Assembly (NCBI GenBank): GCA_018064525.1
Contig: JAGHVB010000029.1
Location: 1-60,455, forward strand
Direction: 5' to 3'
Source: Candidatus Treponema merdequi
GTDB taxonomy: Bacteria; Spirochaetota; Spirochaetia; Treponematales; Treponemataceae
Length of the DNA stretch: 60,455 nt
Position 1 is the first letter of the stretch; each line of letters begins with the position of its first letter. The notes under the pieces are model-generated. The model saw nothing but the letters and a program-made list of their open reading frames with translations, was not told the origin of the DNA and made no database searches. The position numbers and the translations under genes are program-made. This document shows, one piece after another, positions 53,865 through 60,455 of the stretch.

Positions 53865-54497
53865 ATGGTAATTGCTATAGACGGACCTGCAGGAACTGGA
53901 AAGAGTACAGTTGCTGGAATTATTGCAAAAAGACTTAATATTACATTTTTGAACAGTGGAAGTTTTTACCGCGGTTTGACTCTTGCAATTCTCGAAGCCG
54001 GAGTTGATATTTCTGATAAAAATGCTGTAATTGAATTCTGTAAAAAACAGGATCTCGGTTATGTAAATTCCCACCTGATTTTAAATGGGAAAGATGTAGA
54101 AAGCCGTCTTCATGAAGATGCTGTAAGTGCAAACGCATCTCCGGTTTCTGCAATTCCAGAAGTAAGACATATCGTAAATGACAAGCTCCATGAGGTTACA
54201 AAGTCACTCAGTATCGTCTGCGAGGGCCGCGACATGACGACTGTCGTTTTCCCGGATGCAGAATACAAGTTCTATTTAGACGCTTCAATTGACGTACAGG
54301 CAAAACGCCGCTTTGATCAGGGTGTTTCAAATATGTCGCTTGAAGAAATTAAAGCTGCTATTATTAAGCGAGATGAACTCGATAAAAATAAGGTTGAAGG
54401 ATCGTTAAAAATCGCTCCGGATGCAACATATATCGATACATCGGACTTGACCATAGAAAATGTTTGTGAGATAATCATAAGCAAAATTCACCAATAA
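53865..54497 (+). CDS. cmk: Cytidylate kinase
   Basis: Phosphorylates CMP and dCMP. P-loop AIDGPAGTGKSTVAGIIA at residues 3-20, NSGSFYRGLT, CEGRDMTTVVFPDAEYKFYL and KRRFDQ are all typical of bacterial CMP kinase. 210 residues. A good AAGGAG site precedes the ATG. Encoded directly before rpsA, a pairing common in bacteria. Confidence 0.94.
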   Translation: MVIAIDGPAGTGKSTVAGIIAKRLNITFLNSGSFYRGLTLAILEAGVDISDKNAVIEFCKKQDLGYVNSHLILNGKDVESRLHEDAVSANASPVSAIPEVRHIVNDKLHEVTKSLSIVCEGRDMTTVVFPDAEYKFYLDASIDVQAKRRFDQGVSNMSLEEIKAAIIKRDELDKNKVEGSLKIAPDATYIDTSDLTIENVCEIIISKIHQ

Positions 54498-54511
54498 AAA
54501 AGGTACAAAAA

Positions 54512-56227
54512 ATGGAAATGATGGAAGTGGAAAAGGAAGAAGCCCAGAACTCCAAGGGTAACATCCAGACACAATTAGAAGAATCTCTCAATAATCTTAA
54601 ACCGCTTGAAGACGGCCAGCTTGTTGATGGAATCGTAGTTCAGGTAACAGAAGAGTATGTATTCTTAGATATAGGATACAAATCAGAGGGAAAGATCCCT
54701 GTAACGGAGTTCGCAGATAATCTGCCGAAAGTCGGGGAAACAGTAACTGTAGTTCTTCTTAGAAAAGATGGTAGAAACGGCCCAGAAGTTTCTAAAGCAA
54801 AAGCAGATGCAAAGCAGATGTGGAAAGACGTTCGCAAGGCATTTGATGAAAAAGCTCCGATTGACGGAAAGATCGAAAAGATCGTTAAAGGCGGATACGA
54901 TGTTAACCTCGGCGGTGACATTCACGCATTCCTCCCTATCAGTCAGTCAGACAGCTCAAAAGTTGAAAAAGCTGAGAGCCTTATTGGACTTAAGGGTAAA
55001 TTTTATATAGAAAGATTATATTCTGACAACAAAGCAAATGTTGTTGTTAACAGAAGAAAATATCTCGAAGAAGCAATGAATTCTGCTCGCGATAAATTCT
55101 TTGAAACAGTTCAGATTGGAGACAGCGTAAAAGGTACTGTAAAGAGTTTTACAAGCTTTGGTGCTTTCATCGATCTCGGTGGTTTCGACGGACTTCTTCA
55201 TATCAATGATATGAGCTGGGGTCATGTAACTCGTCCAAAAGACTTCGTAAAGAAAGGTCAGGAAATTGAACTTAAAGTTATCCGCCTTGATCCGGAAGAC
55301 AAGAGAATCAATCTTTCTCTCAAACACTTCTCAGAAGATCCTTGGATGCGCTTTGAAGAAAATTATCACGTTAATGATGTAGTAAAAGGAAAAGTTACAA
55401 AACTTACAGACTTTGGTGCTTTCATCGAACTCGAAGAAGGTATCGAAGGTCTTGCTCACATCAGTGAATTCTCATGGACAAAGAAAATCAATAAACCATC
55501 TGACATGGTAAAAATCGGTGACGAAGTTGAATGTATGATCCTCGGATATGACATTCAGGCTGGACGTGTTTCTCTCGGACTTAAACAGACAACTGCAAAT
55601 CCTTGGGACACAATCACAGAAAAATATCCTGTTGGAAAAAAGATTAACGGTAAAGTTGTTAAGCTTACAAATTCTGGTGCCTTCATTTCTCTTGAAGACG
55701 GCATCGATGGATTCCTCCATGCAGATGACATTTCATGGACAAAGAAACTTAAGCACCCGGGAAGCGAATTGACAGTTGGTCAGGAAGTTGAAGCAGTAGT
55801 TGTAGAAAATGATCCTGAACAGCACAGAATCCGTCTTGGAATCAAACAGCTTTCAGACAATCCTTGGACAGCTTTTGCAGAAGCTCACAAACCTGGAACA
55901 ACACTTGAAGGTGAAATTACTTCTATTACTGACTTTGGAATTTTCGTTCGCGTTGACGGAGCAATCGAAGGCCTTGTTAATAAAGCAAATATCACAGATG
56001 ATAAAGATGTTCCATTTGCTGATGCAGTTGCAAAATACAAGGTTGGAGACAAAATCAACGTTTACGTTGTAGAAGTTAATCAGGACAAAGAGAAAGTTGC
56101 TTTCTCAATCAAAGAATTTAAAAAGAAAATGCAGCGTGATGAAATCTCTCAGTATATGGCAACATCAAACAATGATGATGATGGCGCTTATACTCTTGGT
56201 GATGCTCTTAACGCTCAGAAGAAATAA
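54512..56227 (+). CDS. rpsA: 30S ribosomal protein S1
   Basis: Binds mRNA and helps its docking to the 30S subunit. Six S1 (OB-fold) repeats can be followed: VDGIVVQVTEEYVFLDIGYK, DGKIEKIVKGGYDVNLGGDI, VKGTVKSFTSFGAFIDLGGF, VKGKVTKLTDFGAFIELEEG, INGKVVKLTNSGAFISLEDG and LEGEITSITDFGIFVRVDGA. 571 residues is close to the gammaproteobacterial length. It follows cmk by 14 bases and is 9 bases from the sigma-54 activator gene. Confidence 0.96.
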   Translation: MEMMEVEKEEAQNSKGNIQTQLEESLNNLKPLEDGQLVDGIVVQVTEEYVFLDIGYKSEGKIPVTEFADNLPKVGETVTVVLLRKDGRNGPEVSKAKADAKQMWKDVRKAFDEKAPIDGKIEKIVKGGYDVNLGGDIHAFLPISQSDSSKVEKAESLIGLKGKFYIERLYSDNKANVVVNRRKYLEEAMNSARDKFFETVQIGDSVKGTVKSFTSFGAFIDLGGFDGLLHINDMSWGHVTRPKDFVKKGQEIELKVIRLDPEDKRINLSLKHFSEDPWMRFEENYHVNDVVKGKVTKLTDFGAFIELEEGIEGLAHISEFSWTKKINKPSDMVKIGDEVECMILGYDIQAGRVSLGLKQTTANPWDTITEKYPVGKKINGKVVKLTNSGAFISLEDGIDGFLHADDISWTKKLKHPGSELTVGQEVEAVVVENDPEQHRIRLGIKQLSDNPWTAFAEAHKPGTTLEGEITSITDFGIFVRVDGAIEGLVNKANITDDKDVPFADAVAKYKVGDKINVYVVEVNQDKEKVAFSIKEFKKKMQRDEISQYMATSNNDDDGAYTLGDALNAQKK

Positions 56228-56236
56228 TTTAATTCG

Positions 56237-57787
56237 ATGAGTGACATAGATTTTATTACATCCGATAAACTCAAAGCACTCGTCGAAATTAACGGAAAGA
56301 TTAATGCAAATTATTCTGACGTTAATGCATTGATGGTTTATATTCTTGAAGCAGCAATGCATCTTGTAGAATGCGAATCTTCTTCTTTATTGCTCGTTAA
56401 TAAAGAAGATGGTTCGCTTTATTTTTCTGTAGCTCTCGGTCCAAAAGGAGCAGAAGCAAAAAATATTCGTGTTGATAAACAGAGTATTGCTGGTTGGGTT
56501 GCAGAACATAATGAGGCAGTTCTTTTAAATAATGTTGCAGAAGATCCCCGCTTTTATACTTTAGTTCAGCAGAAGACCGGTTATATCAGTCATACAATGG
56601 TTGCAGTACCGATGTGCATTGATAAAGAGGTTATCGGTGTAATAGAACTTCTCAATAAATCAGAAAACAGAAATTTTGATAAAGCGGATTTACAGCTTCT
56701 TCAATTATTGAGTTCACAGGCTGCTGTTGCTTATTCAAATGCTTCAAATTTCAAAACCGTAACAGAAAAAATTCAGAATCTTCAGGAAACAATTACCACT
56801 TCAAACGAATATCATTCGTTTATTGCAAAGAGCCCTGCAACTATGGATTTGATTCATATTGTTGATGCTATTGCAAAAACCACGACATCTGTTTTGATTA
56901 CCGGTGAAAGTGGTTCTGGTAAGGAACTTTTTGCTGAACAGATTCATATCAAAAGTCCAAGAAAGAATAAGCCTTTTGTCAGAGTAAACTGTGCGGCTCT
57001 TGCACCAAGTCTTTTGGAAAGTGAATTATTCGGACATGTAAAAGGTGCTTTTACTGATGCTTCTACTAACCGCAAAGGCCGGTTTGAACTTGCGGACGGC
57101 GGAACAATCTTTTTAGACGAAATTGGTGAACTTCCGATAGAACTTCAGGCAAAACTTTTACGTGTTCTTCAGGAAAGAACTTTTGAAAGAGTTGGTTCAA
57201 GTGAGTCAATAACTGTTGATGTAAGAATTATTGCTGCAACAAATAAAGACCTTGAACAGATGGTCAATGATGGAAAATTCCGTAATGACCTTTATTACAG
57301 AATCAATGTAGTTCCGCTTCGAATTCCACCATTAAGAAACCGCAGAGAAGACATAGAACCTCTTTCTTCATTCTTCCTTTCAAAATTCAGTTCAGAAACT
57401 AAAAAGAAGTTTGAAGGATTTTCTGAAGATGCTTTGAACTGTCTTTTGGAATACGAATGGCCTGGTAATATCCGTGAACTTGAAAATACAATTGAAAGGG
57501 CCTGTGTTTTCGGACATGTTCCATTTATTCAGGAAGCGGATCTTGGGTTAAAAATTAAAGAAATATCAGGAGAAAATGTTCAAAGTAATAGATTTTCTGA
57601 TGATATTTCTGCTATAATAGATTCGAATGATTTGTCGTTAAAAACGGCGGTCAACACATTCAAGAAAAATTATGTTAAAAAGATTCTTGAGATGACTAAA
57701 AACAATCAGACAAAGGCAGCCAGTGTTCTTGATATTCAGCGAACATATCTTGCCCGTCTTTTGAATGAATTAGGAATCCGGGAATAA
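56237..57787 (+). CDS. Sigma-54-dependent activator with GAF domain
   Basis: 516 residues in three parts. A GAF domain (about 15-175) should sense a small ligand. The AAA+ domain (about 195-435) has Walker A GESGSGKE (near 223), the sigma-54-contacting GAFTDA loop (270-275; Ala for the usual Gly is within family range), Walker [14 protein letters not shown] and the arginine-finger region [20 protein letters not shown]. The C-terminal Fis-type HTH is [18 protein letters not shown]. This resembles NifA/NorR-type regulators. Targets are unknown; I saw no clear -24/-12 promoter in the window. Confidence 0.92.
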   Translation: MSDIDFITSDKLKALVEINGKINANYSDVNALMVYILEAAMHLVECESSSLLLVNKEDGSLYFSVALGPKGAEAKNIRVDKQSIAGWVAEHNEAVLLNNVAEDPRFYTLVQQKTGYISHTMVAVPMCIDKEVIGVIELLNKSENRNFDKADLQLLQLLSSQAAVAYSNASNFKTVTEKIQNLQETITTSNEYHSFIAKSPATMDLIHIVDAIAKTTTSVLITGESGSGKELFAEQIHIKSPRKNKPFVRVNCAALAPSLLESELFGHVKGAFTDASTNRKGRFELADGGTIFLDEIGELPIELQAKLLRVLQERTFERVGSSESITVDVRIIAATNKDLEQMVNDGKFRNDLYYRINVVPLRIPPLRNRREDIEPLSSFFLSKFSSETKKKFEGFSEDALNCLLEYEWPGNIRELENTIERACVFGHVPFIQEADLGLKIKEISGENVQSNRFSDDISAIIDSNDLSLKTAVNTFKKNYVKKILEMTKNNQTKAASVLDIQRTYLARLLNELGIRE

Positions 57788-57825
57788 AAAAAAGTGCGAT
57801 TTTTCGCAAATTGGGAGCAAAAAAA

Positions 57826-58527
57826 ATGGCCGGAAAAAATGTTGAAAAAATGCCAAAAAAAGAAAATTTAACTTCAGTAGATAAAGTAAGTAATTTTGTG
57901 TCTGCTAACAGAGTAGTACTTCTTTCTACAATTTGTGTTGTAATTCTGGGACTTGTTGGTTACACAATATTCCTTCATTTTTCACAGATGAATGTTGAGA
58001 AAGATCTTGCTCAGATTGAAAATATTGAATTTCTTTTTACAAAAGATGCAGCAGGTGCTTCGGAAGACGTACTTAAAGATAAATATGATTCAGCTTTAAA
58101 AAATCTTGAAAAATACACTTCTAAAGGTGGGATTGCTGGTGCCCGTGCTTCTTATCTCAGTGCAGAAATCAAGTTTTTGCAGAAAGATTACAGTGCAGCA
58201 AAGGACTTTTATATTGCAGCAGCATCAAAAGTAAACAAGACTTATCTTTCTTCAATCTGCTGTTATTGTGCAGGTGTTTGCTTTGAAGAATTGAATGATA
58301 CAGATAAAGCTCTTGAATATTATGAAAATTCTGCAAATGATAAAAACTTCCCTGATACAACACATGCTTTGTTTAATGCAGGTCGTATTAAAGAATCAAA
58401 ACTTGATTATACAGGCGCAAAAGAAGCTTACGAAAAAATTACAGCAAAAAATAATCCAAATGATCCATGGTCAAATGCTGCACAGTCACGCATTTTGCAG
58501 ATGCAGATTGATGGAAAAATCGAATAA
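57826..58527 (+). CDS. Membrane-anchored TPR protein (YfgM-like)
   Basis: About 233 residues: a short basic cytoplasmic head, one membrane helix (VVLLSTICVVILGLVGYTIFL), then periplasmic TPR-like repeats (AGARASYLSAEIKFLQKDYS, DTDKALEYYENSANDKN, DYTGAKEAYEKITAKN). The layout matches YfgM/CpoB-like tetratricopeptide proteins that associate with the Sec translocon. TTG 57811 overlaps the GGGAG binding site, so ATG 57826 is the better start. Confidence 0.8.
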   Translation: MAGKNVEKMPKKENLTSVDKVSNFVSANRVVLLSTICVVILGLVGYTIFLHFSQMNVEKDLAQIENIEFLFTKDAAGASEDVLKDKYDSALKNLEKYTSKGGIAGARASYLSAEIKFLQKDYSAAKDFYIAAASKVNKTYLSSICCYCAGVCFEELNDTDKALEYYENSANDKNFPDTTHALFNAGRIKESKLDYTGAKEAYEKITAKNNPNDPWSNAAQSRILQMQIDGKIE

Positions 58528-58572
58528 GCTGTTATAAATATTTTTAATAAATATTTGCAAAAGGGTATCAGG

Positions 58573-59328
58573 ATGAAAAAAATATTTCATATATTGTTAT
58601 GTACTGTATTTTTTTCAATGACATTTCTGTCTTGTGGTCTTGATACCTTTTATATTATCCCTTCACCTTCCGAAATAAATCTTCTGACAATTTCCAATGA
58701 TGACCCTGGAAACAATAAAGTCAGTTTCAGGACAAATGAAACTGGTATTGCTTCTGACTTTTCTTTTGACGGAACATATATCTATTACAGAATTTTTGCT
58801 ACAAAAGAAGCCTGTGAATCTTCTTACACAGCAATTGATGCTGTAAACAATGATTCAAATTATGAAACTGCATCAAACAGAATTATTTCTTCTTATAAAA
58901 TAATAAAATTTATTGACAGTGGTAATAATGTTGATGATTATCTTATCGGCTATGCGGGATTAAACCGCAATATTGAAATTCGCCTTACAAATTATTTTTT
59001 ACCTGACAGTCCGATGGCAGAATATATGTCTTTTATAAAAATTGACGGATTATCAAATTATAAACCAGTGAGAAGTGAAAGTACTTCTTCAAATCCAAAG
59101 TATTTTGATTTTGGATGGAGAAGTTTTTCCGGTTATAATGATACATGTGCTTTACCTGATAAAGATTCAGAAGATTTTGATAAAGGAACTTCTTCTGACG
59201 GATATTATTATATTGATCTTTATGCTATTGCTATTGGACACGATACAACAATTAAAACATACCGTTCAAGACCTCTGCATCTTGGTGTAATAAAAGTTAA
59301 TTCCAAAGCTTCCAATAACTGGTTCTAG
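58573..59328 (+). CDS. Putative lipoprotein, function unknown
   Basis: About 251 residues. Signal peptide MKKIFHILLCTVFFSMTFLSC ends in a lipobox (FLSC, Cys near 21). The mature part is strand-rich and Tyr/Asp/Ser-rich, with several short repeats of the type DGTYIYYRIF and DGYYYIDLYA. No family recognised. ATG 58573 was chosen over TTG 58555 because it opens the signal peptide and has AAGGG upstream. Confidence 0.75.
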   Translation: MKKIFHILLCTVFFSMTFLSCGLDTFYIIPSPSEINLLTISNDDPGNNKVSFRTNETGIASDFSFDGTYIYYRIFATKEACESSYTAIDAVNNDSNYETASNRIISSYKIIKFIDSGNNVDDYLIGYAGLNRNIEIRLTNYFLPDSPMAEYMSFIKIDGLSNYKPVRSESTSSNPKYFDFGWRSFSGYNDTCALPDKDSEDFDKGTSSDGYYYIDLYAIAIGHDTTIKTYRSRPLHLGVIKVNSKASNNWF

Positions 59329-59371
59329 TTCTACTGGTTTTTGTACCTACTTGATTAAACTCTGAAAATCA

Positions 59372-59377
59372 TATAAT
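59372..59377 (+). promoter_or_regulatory. tRNA-Arg promoter -10
   Basis: TATAAT at 59372-59377, 12 bases before the tRNA; the -35 is weaker (CTTGAT, 16 bases upstream). Confidence 0.55.
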
Positions 59378-59388
59378 ATAGCCTCAAT

Positions 59389-59462
59389 GGCCCTTTAGCT
59401 CAGCTGGATAGAGCACTTGCCTTCTAAGCAAGTTGTCGACAGTTCGATTCTGCCAAGGGTCA
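59389..59462 (+). tRNA. tRNA-Arg (anticodon UCU)
   Basis: 74 bases fold as a cloverleaf: acceptor GGCCCTT with AAGGGTC (one G-T pair), D-arm with AGCTCAGCTGGATAGAGC, anticodon stem CTTGC/GCAAG with loop CTTCTAA giving UCU, and T-arm with GTTCGATTC. Reads AGA, the main Arg codon in this AT-rich DNA. CCA is not encoded. Confidence 0.95.
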
Positions 59463-59545
59463 TTTTTTTATGTCCAGACAGGTTTTGAAGAAAATTTTAC
59501 AGAATAAAAAATTATCTTTTTTTTGTAAATTTGTTCTTTGGGTAC

Positions 59546-59574
59546 TTGAAACAAGTTTTATTTTTTGCTATATT
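59546..59574 (+). promoter_or_regulatory. tRNA-Pro promoter
   Basis: TTGAAA (59546-59551), 17-base spacer, TATATT (59569-59574), 14 bases before the tRNA. Confidence 0.7.
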
Positions 59575-59588
59575 AATATTACATTTTA

Positions 59589-59661
59589 CGGGATGTAGCG
59601 CAGTTGGTAGCGCGTCTGGTTTGGGACCAGAATGTCGCAGGTTCAAGTCCTGTCATCCCGA
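59589..59661 (+). tRNA. tRNA-Pro (anticodon UGG)
   Basis: 73 bases: acceptor CGGGATG with CATCCCG, D-arm AGCGCAGTTGGTAGCGC, anticodon stem TCTGG/CCAGA with loop TTTGGGA giving UGG, T-arm with GTTCAAGTCC. The C1-G72 pair is typical of bacterial tRNA-Pro. CCA is not encoded. Confidence 0.96.
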
Positions 59662-59664
59662 TTA

Positions 59665-59692
59665 AAGACTTGCTTAATGCAAGTCTTTTTTT
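59665..59692 (+). terminator. Terminator after tRNA-Pro
   Basis: AAGACTTGC and GCAAGTCTT form a perfect 9-bp stem with loop TTAAT, followed by a T-run. Confidence 0.9.
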
Positions 59693-59746
59693 ATGCCATA
59701 AAATGATTGTTGTAAAAATTCCATTTGACGCAACGAGGAAAGACTG

Positions 59747-60406
59747 TTGTCAGAATCATTAAGACAGATAGGATTGTGGATTCCTTCTCTTTTAGACGGT
59801 GCAAAACTTACCGTAACACTTACGATTTGTTCTGTAACGGTAGGTCTTTTAATTTCTGTTTTTCTTGCACTTGGAAAAATTTCAAAAATAAAAATATTAA
59901 ATAAAATCTGTGCTTTTTATATTTTCTTTTTTCGAGGAACACCGTTATTACTGCAGCTTTATTTTGTTTATTACGGGCTTCCAAAAATAAATCCTGCATT
60001 GACAATATCAAACCGTTTTTTTGCGGCCTTTTTGACCTTTGCATTAAATTCCAGTGCCTATCTTGCAGAAGTTGTAAGAGCTTCGATTGTATCAATAGAT
60101 AAAGGACAGTTAGAGGCATCTCGTTCTTTAGGAATGAGTTATGGACAGACTATGTTCTCTGTAATTATTCCTCAGACTTTTTCAAGACTTCTTCCGCCGG
60201 TCGGCAATGAGTTTATTCTTGTACTTAAAGATGCATCACTTGTTTCAATTATTGCTCTTTCTGATATTACACGTGTTACACAGAATATAGCTTCAAGCAC
60301 TTCTTCAAGTCTCGTTTATATTCCTGCCATGATTTTATATCTTTTGATTACTGCATTCTTTACATGGACTTTTAATAAACTTGAAAAAAAATTCACAGAA
60401 GAATAA
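59747..60406 (+). CDS. Amino-acid ABC transporter permease (HisM/GlnP type)
   Basis: Inner-membrane permease of a polar amino-acid importer. 219 residues with about five membrane helices. FFRGTPLLLQLYFVYYGLP is the family N-terminal signature, and LEASRSLGMSYGQTMFSVIIP is the EAA loop that docks the ATPase. TTG is the start: GAGG lies at 59735-59738, eight bases upstream, and no ATG is nearby. The ATPase and binding protein are not in the window; the next 49 bases to the end hold no gene. Confidence 0.92.
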   Translation: MSESLRQIGLWIPSLLDGAKLTVTLTICSVTVGLLISVFLALGKISKIKILNKICAFYIFFFRGTPLLLQLYFVYYGLPKINPALTISNRFFAAFLTFALNSSAYLAEVVRASIVSIDKGQLEASRSLGMSYGQTMFSVIIPQTFSRLLPPVGNEFILVLKDASLVSIIALSDITRVTQNIASSTSSSLVYIPAMILYLLITAFFTWTFNKLEKKFTEE

Positions 60407-60455
60407 AAATAAATCCGCTTCAGACTGTAAAATAATTGTTTTATAAAATTAATAT

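Overview
The window reads as chromosome of a spirochaete of the genus Treponema, probably a gut, oral or rumen-type species rather than the minimal T. pallidum. Evidence seen here: AT-rich DNA, a cheA - cheW/cheR-like - cheX - cheY operon, many small secreted proteins and lipoproteins with relaxed lipoboxes, and the recA-folK-scpA-scpB-pseudouridine synthase-cmk-rpsA block. Biosynthetic genes (ilvB, argG) argue for a larger free-living or commensal genome. The genus assignment is inference from gene content; no rRNA is present.

Layout. 61-11096 is a minus-strand run: rnhA, a PAP2-motif protein, an NFACT/RqcH protein, a fused ATPase/cyclic-nucleotide protein, ilvB, adk, a RarA fusion protein, a lipoprotein and an outer-membrane protein. 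11227-18226 (plus) holds folD, miaB and an envelope operon ending in LptC/LptA-like and LptB genes. 18321-23132 is the chemotaxis operon, closed by a strong terminator. A pseudo-receiver regulator (minus) and a His-rich G3E GTPase (plus) diverge from a 305-base region with GTTAAAA repeats.

25939-35700 is the main accessory region. It holds a 2,754-residue secreted coiled-coil protein with an HEGSH motif and an M23-like C-terminus, an overlapping SH3-domain lipoprotein gene, then decayed relics of an acetyltransferase and a deaminase. The giant gene and the lipoprotein gene look like a peptidoglycan-targeting effector with its cognate envelope protein; this is my best candidate for an undescribed system. 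argG follows, with a promoter overlapped by two ARG-box-like palindromes exactly 21 bp apart.

37259-42321 has a flavodoxin/ferredoxin protein and a MoxR ATPase/VWA pair that is split by a broken secreted-protein gene and a lipoprotein gene. 42305-44478 (minus) has an acetyltransferase with tandem repeats and a lipoprotein. 44740-60406 (plus) is mostly housekeeping: MATE transporter, rpe, three secreted/TPR genes, recA to rpsA, a sigma-54 activator, a TPR membrane protein, a lipoprotein, tRNA-Arg(UCU), tRNA-Pro(UGG) and an amino-acid ABC permease.

Several gene starts were placed inside the longest open frame because a ribosome binding site or promoter demanded it; each case is stated in its entry. 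I saw no CRISPR array, insertion sequence, phage gene, rRNA or replication origin.
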